From NCBI GenBank assembly GCA_003864535.1, contig BHEQ01000065.1, positions 1 through 9,036 of the forward strand: a DNA stretch of 9,036 nt, written 5' to 3'. Numbering within the stretch: position 1 is the first letter of the stretch; each line of letters starts with the position of its first letter. Source of the DNA: Gammaproteobacteria bacterium. GTDB taxonomy: Bacteria; Pseudomonadota; Gammaproteobacteria; Cardiobacteriales; Wohlfahrtiimonadaceae. Below, piece after piece: positions 1 to 5,569 of this stretch. The notes below the pieces were generated by a model that did not search any database, had not been told where the DNA came from, and saw only the letters and a program-made list of their open reading frames with translations. Position numbers and translations under genes: made by a program.

Positions 1-1
1 C

Positions 2-346
2 CCTAATGTTATTGGTTTATCTGAGAATATTCGCGTATTTTCAATTGTTGGGCGTTTTTTAGAACACACACGTATTTTTTATTTTTATAATAACGGCGCG
101 GAAGATGTTTATCTTTCTAGTGCAGATTGGATGAATCGCAACCTATTTAGGCGCATTGAAATTGCGGTTCCAATTTTAGACCTTAAAATTAAACGGCGGA
201 TTATCAAAGAAGGGCTTAGAGTTTATTTATCTGATAATCAACAATCTTTTGAGCTAAATGGCAATGATTCAAGTTATACAAGGCGTAAACAAAAAGGACG
301 CGCCGCATGTGCCCAAACGTTTTTATTGAATTCGGAAAGAAAATAA
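2..346 (+). CDS. ppk1: Polyphosphate kinase 1, C-terminal fragment (5' end outside window)
   Basis: Open from the left edge of the window (first full codon at base 2) to TAA at 344-346, about 114 residues. The translation has the signature of the C-terminal catalytic lobe of PPK1: P-N-V-I-G-L-S-E-N-I-R-V, then S-I-V-G-R-F-L-E-H-T-R-I-F-Y-F, then S-S-A-D-W-M-N-R-N-L-F-R-R-I-E. It ends in the usual tail with an N-D-S-S-Y-x-R-R-K patch. The enzyme reversibly transfers the gamma phosphate of ATP onto polyphosphate at the inner membrane (family knowledge). The catalytic histidines lie upstream and cannot be checked. Only 7 nt separate its stop from the next ATG, so it is probably the first visible member of an operon with the EEP and Sel1-repeat genes. 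Confidence 0.93.
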   Translation, partial: PNVIGLSENIRVFSIVGRFLEHTRIFYFYNNGAEDVYLSSADWMNRNLFRRIEIAVPILDLKIKRRIIKEGLRVYLSDNQQSFELNGNDSSYTRRKQKGRAACAQTFLLNSERK

Positions 347-353
347 TAAACCC

Positions 354-1412
354 ATGCTAAAAATTAACCGATCTAAATTAAACTTAAGCCTTGAACCAAG
401 CATTGAACCAAGCATTGAGCCAAGTATTGGGTCAAGTACTGAGTCAAGCATTAAATCAATAATTAAACCAATCATTGATCCAGATATTAAGTTAGGCGTG
501 CATATTGCGAGTTTTAATGCGTGCAACTTTGGTGAATGGTCGTCCCCTGAAAAAATCCAAGCACTGCTTAATCTTATCGCCATAGAATTAAATGCCCCTG
601 ATATTATAGGATTACAAGAAATAGGTGCTAAAGCACAACTCCAAATAGATAATGTTCCAGCTCTTGTTATGCAAAACATTTGCGCACAACTCCTTGAGCA
701 ATATTCACTTGTTTATCAATATCATGAAATTGCACCACAACCTGATGAGAATGGTGGTGAACAGGGGCTTAATATTCGTTGTGTGTTTTTAGTCAAAGCT
801 CCTGCAAAAATATCTATTATTTTAAATAAATTTGATATATCACAGGATATATCACCAGATATACCACCAGATATCTCAAAAAATATTTCCCAAAATAATG
901 CATTATCTGTGCATAATCTTTCTTGTTTTAAAGGAGATCCAGAACTTGGCTTTAGTCCCTCACGCCCACCTCTAGTTGCGATACTTGAGATTGATGCCAA
1001 ACAAATATTAATCATCAACTGTCATTTAAAATCAATGCGAGCCCACCCGAAAAAACTTGGGCGGATTTATAAAAAACAACGCCACTCCCAAGCACAATAT
1101 ATCGCAGATATCGCACATCAATATGCGCATTTACCCTGCATTATTTTAGGTGATATGAATGATGTCCCAAGCTCCAAAACACTTAGCTTATTATGCCAGC
1201 CAGATTTAAATTCTGCTTTAGATAAGGCACTTACTTCAAATGAACATACTGTTAAACATGGAGGCAGGCCTGTTATTTTAGACTATATTATTTTTAATCA
1301 TCATTTGAAATTGCAAAATGCTAAAATCCACATGCTCCACACCCAAAATCCATCTTCTAATCGTTTAAGTGACCATAATCCTATCTCTGCCTCTTTTATT
1401 ATCAAACAATGA
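354..1412 (+). CDS. Endonuclease/exonuclease/phosphatase (EEP) superfamily protein
   Basis: A 352-residue protein with the DNase I-like EEP metal site in the expected order: N55 in A-S-F-N-A-C-N-F-G, E89 in I-I-G-L-Q-E-I-G, H224 in I-N-C-H-L-K-S, D267/N269 in L-G-D-M-N-D-V-P, and D340/H341 in L-S-D-H-N-P. It should therefore be a Mg2+-dependent phosphodiesterase or phosphatase. The substrate (DNA, RNA, lipid or inositol phosphate) cannot be read from the sequence. No signal peptide or membrane segment is visible. ATG 354 is the first start after ppk1 and the next in-frame Met is residue 106, inside the fold. A GTG at 498 is a weaker alternative that would skip the N-terminal repeat. Residues 14-45 and 161-180 are low-complexity tracts with a four-residue period. 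The second interrupts the fold between two predicted strands. Likely co-transcribed with ppk1 and the downstream Sel1 gene. Confidence 0.85.
   Translation: MLKINRSKLNLSLEPSIEPSIEPSIGSSTESSIKSIIKPIIDPDIKLGVHIASFNACNFGEWSSPEKIQALLNLIAIELNAPDIIGLQEIGAKAQLQIDNVPALVMQNICAQLLEQYSLVYQYHEIAPQPDENGGEQGLNIRCVFLVKAPAKISIILNKFDISQDISPDIPPDISKNISQNNALSVHNLSCFKGDPELGFSPSRPPLVAILEIDAKQILIINCHLKSMRAHPKKLGRIYKKQRHSQAQYIADIAHQYAHLPCIILGDMNDVPSSKTLSLLCQPDLNSALDKALTSNEHTVKHGGRPVILDYIIFNHHLKLQNAKIHMLHTQNPSSNRLSDHNPISASFIIKQ
393..488 (+). repeat. 12-bp tandem repeat, 8 units, coding (E-P-S-I type)
   Basis: Eight in-frame 12-bp units encode residues 14-45 of the EEP protein. The first units are nearly identical (GAACCAAGCATT, twice, then GAGCCAAGTATT). 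Later ones drift through GGGTCAAGTACT, GAGTCAAGCATT, AAATCAATAATT and AAACCAATCATT. The peptide reads as E-P-S-I repeats grading into K-P-I-I and D-P-D-I. The gradient from near-perfect to degenerate suggests recent expansion at the 5' side. Unit length is a multiple of three, so copy-number change would lengthen the protein without a frameshift. Confidence 0.9.
834..893 (+). repeat. 12-bp tandem repeat, 5 units, coding (D-I-S-x type)
   Basis: Five in-frame 12-bp units in the same gene encode D-I-S-Q, D-I-S-P, D-I-P-P, D-I-S-K and N-I-S-Q (residues 161-180). The typical unit is GATATATCACCA. The tract sits between a strand ending V-F-L-V-K-A-P-A-K-I and one beginning P-P-L-V-A-I-L-E-I, so it probably enlarges a surface loop of the EEP fold. 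It has the same unit length as the tract at 393-488 but a different sequence. Confidence 0.85.
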
Positions 1413-1424
1413 GTTATAAAAACT

Positions 1425-2771
1425 ATGGCTAATTATATAAATATACTTAAGATTAATACTCTAATTATTGTATTAATCCTCAACTGCCTAAATACTCTTT
1501 ATGCTGATGATTTTGAGAGTGCGGTAAAAGCTTATGATGAGGAAGATTATAATCTTGCTTTTAATATTTTTGAAGCTCTTGCTGAAAAAGGGCATATTGA
1601 TGCGCTCAATAATATAGGAACTATGCTCCAAATTGGGAGAGGCACACCTAGAGATTACGTGCGTTCGGTCGAATCTTATCGGATCGCCGCCGCAGAGGGG
1701 CATATTGATGCCGCACTTAATCTTTCAACTTTATACCGCTTAGGAATTGGAGTTTATAAAGATTTGGCTGAGGCACATGCATGGGCTTTAGTTGCGGCAA
1801 GACATGGCAATAGCGAGGCGGTTAGCATACGTGACTCTCTAAAACAAATGCTAAAACCAGAAGAGAGGGATTTATCAGATACTGCGGCTAAAAGCTACTT
1901 AGAATATCTAGCCCCGAGTGAATTACCGCTTGCATGGCTCATTCCATATCATTTAAAGGAAGATATGCCTGAAGAATATGCGCAATATATGACTGAAAAA
2001 ACCATGTTACTGCCGCAGCAAGGATATTACAGCCCCAAACCTACTCAGGTTTTTAAACCATTAACGACACCAATTCCTGAAGGATTTAGCGCGATTACCC
2101 CAAGTGGCGTGAAGCAAAATATAGCAACCCCTGATAATCCTAATAATACCAAGAGTACTAATGATACTGAGATTTTCGTACCGCCAGGATTTAGTGCAAT
2201 AAGACCCAAACAGGCTCAGACAAACTCTAATCAAAATTCTCCAAAAGGAGATTTAGAACAAAATGTGAGTATTATTTCCCCTAAAACTGGAATATCCCAA
2301 GTCTTAGATGCAAGCTCTTTGCCTCAAAATGAAAATGAAAATGAAGATGAAGAGGAGATAGAAGCTCCTGCTGCAAAAATTATCAAGAAAACTCTTTATT
2401 CAAATCTTACATCCATAGAGGTCATGCCCGCACAAATGAGCCTAACTGGAGAAACTCAATATCGAGTATCGAGCATACCGCTTAAATATAATCTAAAAAA
2501 TGCAACTCTCTTAAGACCGCGGCGCGTAATCCCGGTGAGGATATCGCCTGTTTTTGATATTGAAATTGATACAAAACTGCAGCCGATGATACGCAGCCTT
2601 GCTAATACAAATAGAGTTTCTGAAGCACAGATTGTTTCCGCATTAAAAATTGCCAATCCAAACGCGTTTGAGCAAGATCAACCCTTACGTTTAGTAAGTG
2701 AGGATGAGCCTTTAATTATCCCTTTAAAAGCGGATATCTTAAAAGCTCCTATTCTTAGCCCTAATTTCTAG
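1425..2771 (+). CDS. Secreted Sel1-repeat (TPR-like) protein with FimV/LysM-like C-terminus
   Basis: A 448-residue protein. Residues 1-27 form a Sec signal peptide with a likely cut after L-Y-A. C21 follows an Asn, so a lipobox is unlikely. Residues 32-135 hold two to three Sel1-like repeats (A-x-x-G-H-I-D-A-L-N-N-I-G, then A-A-A-E-G-H-I-D-A-A-L-N-L-S, then A-W-A-L-V-A-A-R-H-G-N). Residues 200-315 are a Pro/Asn-rich linker with a twice-used P-x-G-F-S-A-I-x-P motif and an acidic run. Residues 381-433 (D-T-K-L-Q-P-M-I-R, then Q-I-V-S-A-L-K-I-A-N-P-N-A-F, then a terminal L-I-I-P) resemble the N-terminal LysM-like domain of FimV, which suggests peptidoglycan or envelope binding (inference from memory of that motif). 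It starts 12 nt after the EEP stop, with only a weak GAG as Shine-Dalgarno, so translation may be coupled. The stop overlaps convergent rhlB. Confidence 0.82.
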   Translation: MANYINILKINTLIIVLILNCLNTLYADDFESAVKAYDEEDYNLAFNIFEALAEKGHIDALNNIGTMLQIGRGTPRDYVRSVESYRIAAAEGHIDAALNLSTLYRLGIGVYKDLAEAHAWALVAARHGNSEAVSIRDSLKQMLKPEERDLSDTAAKSYLEYLAPSELPLAWLIPYHLKEDMPEEYAQYMTEKTMLLPQQGYYSPKPTQVFKPLTTPIPEGFSAITPSGVKQNIATPDNPNNTKSTNDTEIFVPPGFSAIRPKQAQTNSNQNSPKGDLEQNVSIISPKTGISQVLDASSLPQNENENEDEEEIEAPAAKIIKKTLYSNLTSIEVMPAQMSLTGETQYRVSSIPLKYNLKNATLLRPRRVIPVRISPVFDIEIDTKLQPMIRSLANTNRVSEAQIVSALKIANPNAFEQDQPLRLVSEDEPLIIPLKADILKAPILSPNF

Positions 2772-4032
2772 GACGTGGATGATTGCGCATTGCTGGATGC
2801 CCTGTTCTGCGGGAATGACTTTCATTAGAGCGGCGTTCGCGCGGTATAAACTTAGGCACGATTGGCTCAAATAGTAAATCATCTGATATTTCTGCTATCG
2901 GAATACTCTGACCTATATAATCTTCAATATCTTGTAAAGACCAGACATATTCCTCACAAGCAAAGCTAATCGCGGTGCCATCCGCACCTGCCCTAGCTGT
3001 ACGCCCAATTCTATGCACATAATCTTCCGCATCTTGGGGTAGATCATAATTAAATACATGACTAACATCAGGAATATGTAAACCGCGTGCAGCAACATCG
3101 GTTGCGACCATTATGGAGAGCACACCATGTTTAAATGCCTCTAATAAACGCTCCCGTTTATTTTGTGGGATATCCCCTGAAAGTACCGCAGCTTTTATAT
3201 CATTTGCTTCTAAATAAGCTGCAACCTCATCTGCAACGCGTTTAGTGTTCACAAATACAATCGAGCGCGTTGGTTTTTCTTTATGATAGATTCCAAATAA
3301 GAGTTTAATTTTATCATGCGAGGCGACATGAAATAAATGCTGAGTAATTCTATCTGCGGTGACATTATCTGATTCAACAATTACTTTTTCAGGATTATTC
3401 ATGTGCTCATAAGCAAGCTCTAAAACTCTTTGAGAGAAAGTTGCTGAGAACAGCATATTTAAACGTTGCCCTGGAGCTGGCATTTTATGTAACAAGTAGC
3501 GAATATCGTTGACAAAGCCTAAATCAAACATTCTATCAGCCTCATCAAGCACTAAAACCTCGATATTTTTAAGAGTAAAGACCCCTTGCTTGAAAAAGTC
3601 AATAATCCGCCCAGGCGTACCAATAATGACATCGACCCCAGCATCGAGCTGTTTTCTTTGGCTATCATAACCAGTTCCACCATAGACCGCGCAATATTTA
3701 AGCCCAGTGTAACGCCCTAAAGATGTAGCATCTTTATAAATTTGTAGAGCAAGTTCGCGCGTTGGTGCAAGCACTATTGCAAATGGACCTTTTAAATTAT
3801 CCTCAATAGGTGTGATCATTAAATGATTTAAAATAGCGAGTAAAAATGCGGCTGATTTTCCCGTGCCTGTTTGCGCCTGCCCAGTAAGATCGCGTCCATT
3901 TAAAAGAAAGGGTAAAGTCTGTGCTTGAATTGGAGTGCAATGACTAAATTCCATATCTTCAAGTGCTTCTTTTAAAGATTCATGCAGATTTAATGTAGAA
4001 AAAAGTGTTGTTGATAAATGTGGCTTTTCCAT
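2761..4032 (-). CDS. rhlB: DEAD-box ATP-dependent RNA helicase RhlB
   Basis: A 423-residue protein, close to the 421 of E. coli RhlB, with every DEAD-box motif: Q-motif F-S-H-C-T-P-I-Q (29-36), motif I A-Q-T-G-T-G-K-S (53-60), Ia P-T-R-E-L-A (90-95), Ib T-P-G-R (139-142), II D-E-A-D (163-166), III S-A-T (196-198), V A-T-D-V-A-A-R-G-L (310-318) and VI H-R-I-G-R-T-A-R-A-G (340-349). The RhlB-specific stretches N-M-L-F-S-A-T, H-I-P-D-V-S-H-V-F-N-Y-D-L-P and E-D-Y-V-H-R-I-G are present, as is a basic Arg/Pro-rich tail (397-423). RhlB unwinds RNA for the RNase E degradosome in gammaproteobacteria. Motif II is followed by R-M-F-D where E. coli has R-M-Y-D. The gene is divergent from moaD and converges on the Sel1 gene with an 11-nt 3' overlap. 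Confidence 0.95.
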   Translation of the reverse strand: MEKPHLSTTLFSTLNLHESLKEALEDMEFSHCTPIQAQTLPFLLNGRDLTGQAQTGTGKSAAFLLAILNHLMITPIEDNLKGPFAIVLAPTRELALQIYKDATSLGRYTGLKYCAVYGGTGYDSQRKQLDAGVDVIIGTPGRIIDFFKQGVFTLKNIEVLVLDEADRMFDLGFVNDIRYLLHKMPAPGQRLNMLFSATFSQRVLELAYEHMNNPEKVIVESDNVTADRITQHLFHVASHDKIKLLFGIYHKEKPTRSIVFVNTKRVADEVAAYLEANDIKAAVLSGDIPQNKRERLLEAFKHGVLSIMVATDVAARGLHIPDVSHVFNYDLPQDAEDYVHRIGRTARAGADGTAISFACEEYVWSLQDIEDYIGQSIPIAEISDDLLFEPIVPKFIPRERRSNESHSRRTGHPAMRNHPRPRN

Positions 4033-4069
4033 TTTAGTTCTCTAAGTTTAGTTCTCTAATTTTAGTTTT
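4033..4069 (-). repeat. 14-bp tandem repeat in the rhlB leader
   Basis: TTTAGTTCTCTAAG (4033-4046) is followed at once by TTTAGTTCTCTAAT (4047-4060) and a partial third unit TTTAGTTTT (4061-4069). On the mRNA strand each full unit reads TTAGAGAACTAAA, and the first abuts the rhlB ATG. The weak purine-rich AGAGAA serving as ribosome binding site is therefore duplicated 14 nt further upstream. Confidence 0.85.
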
Positions 4070-4191
4070 ATTAAGTATTAACTAATTCAAATAAGTATAA
4101 GCAAATATATACAACAGCTTGATATTTATAATAATATATTGTTACTTATATCACTTAATAAAGGTGCATCTAATATTTCATATTTAAGTAT

Positions 4192-4220
4192 TTGGGCTAT
4201 TTTACACAATTATATATACT
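4192..4220 (+). promoter_or_regulatory. Candidate sigma70 promoter for moaDE
   Basis: A good -10 (TATACT, 4215-4220) lies 17 bp after a poor -35 (TTGGGC, 4192-4197). It would start transcription near 4227, about 50 nt before the moaD ATG. The whole 4033-4276 divergent spacer is very AT-rich, so chance matches are likely. I saw no molybdenum-cofactor riboswitch-like structure and no convincing rhlB promoter in it. Confidence 0.3.
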
Positions 4221-4276
4221 ACAGGGCGCTAATCCTTCAATATCTGTATTTAACCTTAATTATGGAATCTTAAATA

Positions 4277-4525
4277 ATGATTCAAATTACTTATTTTGGG
4301 CGTTTTAAAACTATCCTAAATATCACCACTGAGAATCTTGCTTGGAGCTGTGGTACAAGTGTTGATTTACTCAATTTATTAAAAGGTCGCGATGAGCTTT
4401 GGCGCACCACTTTATCTGAAGATCAAGTTTTTAGAGTGGTAGTTAACAATGAAATTTGCTATGAAGAAACTGCGATAAAAGTAGGCGATCATGTTGCTTT
4501 ATTACCTCCTGTTACAGGAGGCTAG
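4277..4525 (+). CDS. moaD: Molybdopterin synthase sulfur-carrier (small) subunit MoaD
   Basis: An 82-residue ubiquitin-like protein of the usual MoaD length (E. coli 81). It starts I-Q-I-T-Y-F-G-R-F-K and ends V-A-L-L-P-P-V-T-G-G. The C-terminal Gly-Gly is the residue pair adenylated by MoeB and loaded with the thiocarboxylate that MoaE uses to convert cyclic pyranopterin monophosphate to molybdopterin (family knowledge). The mid-region V-V-N-N-E-I plus K-V-G-D-H-V-A matches the MoaD beta-grasp pattern. The ATG is preceded only by a weak GGA at 4263-4265. moaE follows after 3 nt. The codons for the final Gly-Gly are also the moaE Shine-Dalgarno. Confidence 0.92.
   Translation: MIQITYFGRFKTILNITTENLAWSCGTSVDLLNLLKGRDELWRTTLSEDQVFRVVVNNEICYEETAIKVGDHVALLPPVTGG
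4505..4521 (+). promoter_or_regulatory. Hairpin sequestering the moaE ribosome binding site
   Basis: CCTCCTG (4505-4511), loop TTA, CAGGAGG (4515-4521) is a perfect 7-bp inverted repeat. Its 3' arm contains the consensus Shine-Dalgarno AGGAGG (4516-4521), 7 nt before the moaE ATG. In the mRNA the site would be paired until a ribosome finishing moaD opens it, which predicts translational coupling of the two subunits. The same bases encode the conserved P-P-V-T-G-G end of MoaD, so the hairpin may partly be a by-product of coding constraint. Confidence 0.6.
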
Positions 4526-4528
4526 ACG

Positions 4529-5008
4529 ATGCAAGGCGCAACGATACATAGCTGGCTTAATATTAGTATTTTTGAGCATGATTTTGATCTAGGCGTGGAA
4601 GAGCATAACTTGCGCACCCAAGATATTGATAATAATGGGGCTTTAGTCGCATTTCAAGGAATGGTTCGAGTTTTTGATCAAGCTATTGCGCTTAAATCTC
4701 TTTTTATAGAACATATGCCGCTCGTTACTGAAAAAGAAATCGGAAAAATAGCAATTTTGGCACGCAAAAACTGGAATATAAGCCAATGTAGGATTATTCA
4801 TAGAGTTGGGATGCTTGCTAAAAATGAGAAGATAATGTTAATTATTGTTACCGCAAAACATCGCTCTGAAGCTTTTAATGCAGCGCAGTTTATTATGGAT
4901 TATCTTAAAACAGCAGCACCTTTTTGGAAAAGAGAATTTTTTGAAGATGGCTCTAGCATCTGGGTTGAGCCCAAAACTTCCGACACAATCGCCGCAGCTC
5001 GCTGGTAA
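4529..5008 (+). CDS. moaE: Molybdopterin synthase catalytic (large) subunit MoaE
   Basis: A 159-residue protein (E. coli about 150). The diagnostic block is F-I-M-D-Y-L-K-T-A-A-P-F-W-K-R-E (121-136). K127 and K134 correspond by spacing to the two catalytic lysines of E. coli MoaE (K119, K126). Other family marks are G-M-V-R (44-47), the I-I-H-R-V-G block (89-94) and A-K-H-R-S-E-A-F (109-116). It dimerises and accepts the MoaD C-terminus to insert the dithiolene sulfurs of molybdopterin in the cytoplasm. The positions after G-M-V-R, usually N-H-N-x-G, read V-F-D-Q here, a small deviation. A strong AGGAGG sits 7 nt before the start. No other molybdenum cofactor genes are in the window. Confidence 0.94.
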   Translation: MQGATIHSWLNISIFEHDFDLGVEEHNLRTQDIDNNGALVAFQGMVRVFDQAIALKSLFIEHMPLVTEKEIGKIAILARKNWNISQCRIIHRVGMLAKNEKIMLIIVTAKHRSEAFNAAQFIMDYLKTAAPFWKREFFEDGSSIWVEPKTSDTIAAARW

Positions 5009-5040
5009 AATTAACTAAGATATAAAATTAAGAGTATAGA

Positions 5041-5190
5041 TTACTCGCGTGAGCGGCTTTTCCCAAAAATAAAAGCACTAATGAGCGCAGGGTCAGGCAA
5101 TGGCGCAGAACGGATTGAGACATCTGATATCTGACCTTGCTTAGTATTTTGAGACTTAGCAACCGCCTTGTTGTGCCTATTTGTCATCAT
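5041..5190 (-). CDS. Small hypothetical protein (49 aa), overlapping the 71-aa ORF upstream
   Basis: A short ORF that begins at tandem in-frame ATG codons (5188-5190 and 5185-5187) inside the last codons of the 71-residue ORF and ends at TAA 5041-5043. It encodes 49 or 48 residues. The N-terminal half is basic and Gln/Asn-rich (T-N-R-H-N-K-A-V-A-K-S-Q-N). The middle reads S-I-R-S-A-P-L-P-D-P-A-L-I-S-A-F and the end is F-G-K-S-R-S-R-E. The S-x-P-L-P-x-P patch is loosely like the N-terminal motif of DUF2335 proteins, but the membrane-anchored remainder of that family is absent; this is a weak resemblance only. The 14-nt overlap with the upstream ORF suggests translational coupling, which is the main argument that it is real. 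Its codons look richer in G and C than the neighbouring genes. Function unknown. Confidence 0.4.
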   Translation of the reverse strand: MMTNRHNKAVAKSQNTKQGQISDVSIRSAPLPDPALISAFIFGKSRSRE

Positions 5191-5392
5191 GCTTTATTTG
5201 TAGTTCAACCTGAGACATGCCGTAGCGAATTGATTGACCAACCTTCTCCCAATCTCCTATTAGTGCATCGTAGTCATTCTTAGATTGTGGTATATAAAAT
5301 CCAAAATCAGGTAGTGTAGGTAGCGAAGATCCATTTGCACTAGAATCATTCTCTTTACGCATTTTTATTAGATTTATTAAATATTTAATCAT
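5177..5392 (-). CDS. Small hypothetical protein (71 aa) with D-W-x-x-V-G motif
   Basis: I do not recognise a named family. The 71 residues begin with a short amphipathic or hydrophobic stretch (M-I-K-Y-L-I-N-L-I-K), then a Ser/Pro-rich L-P-T-L-P-D-F-G-F segment, then D-Y-D-A-L-I-G-D-W-E-K-V-G-Q-S-I-R-Y-G-M, a likely helix with a conserved-looking D-W-x-x-V-G core, and a charged tail (H-D-D-K). The ATG at 5390-5392 has an AAGAGAG-type Shine-Dalgarno about 10 nt upstream. A second Met at residue 11 is an alternative start. Its 3' end overlaps the start of the 49-residue ORF. The pair lies between moaE (convergent, 32 nt from the second ORF) and the receptor gene (same strand, 177 nt upstream, separated by a probable terminator). 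No signal peptide or cysteines. Confidence 0.55.
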   Translation of the reverse strand: MIKYLINLIKMRKENDSSANGSSLPTLPDFGFYIPQSKNDYDALIGDWEKVGQSIRYGMSQVELQIKHDDK

Positions 5393-5430
5393 AGCAAAGC
5401 TCTCTTTATCACTAAAACGTTACCCGAATA

Positions 5431-5459
5431 AGTTTACCAAATACGCTTACGCGGTGCAA
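5431..5459 (-). promoter_or_regulatory. Candidate promoter for the small-ORF pair
   Basis: Read on the minus strand: TTGCAC (5459-5454), a 17-bp spacer, then TAAACT (5436-5431), followed by about 38 nt to the 71-aa start codon. Each box has only partial agreement with consensus. It supports independent transcription of the small ORFs below the receptor terminator. Confidence 0.3.
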
Positions 5460-5471
5460 GTCTTACCAAAA

Positions 5472-5501
5472 TTAAGAGCTTGCTGTCGTGCAATCTCTTA
5501 A
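5472..5501. repeat. Inverted repeat (12-position stem, 6-nt loop) with an alternative stem
   Basis: TTAAGAG (5472-5478) pairs with CTCTTAA (5495-5501). Inside it, after one C/T mismatch, TTGC (5480-5483) pairs with GCAA (5490-5493). On the minus strand the stem is followed by TTTT, so it could be a second, weaker terminator after the receptor gene. CGTGCA (5487-5492) can instead pair with TGCACG (5512-5517), which would break the inner stem. The rest of 5393-5569 holds no gene that I can support. Confidence 0.55.
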
Positions 5502-5527
5502 CTTAAGCGTCTGCACGGGTTTTTAGT

Positions 5528-5564
5528 AAAAGCTCCCACACTAAAGGACATTGTTGGAGAGAGC
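5528..5564 (-). terminator. Probable Rho-independent terminator of the receptor gene
   Basis: Just after the receptor stop on the minus strand, GCTCTC (5564-5559) pairs with GGGAGC (5537-5532), with one G-T pair. An inner ACA/TGT (5554-5552 with 5540-5538) adds three pairs beyond a 4-nt bulge. The 3' arm is followed directly by TTTTACT. The position, 6 nt below the stop codon, fits a terminator. The bulge and the short U tract lower confidence. Confidence 0.45.
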
Positions 5565-5569
5565 CTTAC

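Noticed and set aside
323..1018. Two minus-strand open frames (118 and 98 codons) opposite the EEP gene
   Set aside because: Antisense to the conserved EEP motifs. Their repetitive peptides simply mirror the 12-bp repeats, which stay open in several frames.
1425..1508. Lipoprotein signal at C21 of the Sel1-repeat protein
   Set aside because: The residue before the Cys is Asn (L-I-L-N-C), which is outside the lipobox pattern. A type I cut after L-Y-A fits better.
2913..3098. A 61-codon minus-strand open frame within rhlB
   Set aside because: Same-strand, out-of-frame shadow of the RhlB helicase C-terminal domain; no supporting start signal.
4033..4276. Molybdenum-cofactor riboswitch upstream of moaD
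   Set aside because: The spacer is AT-rich with no extended GC-containing helices. The known riboswitch class mostly precedes moaA-type operons, and only weak short inverted repeats are present.
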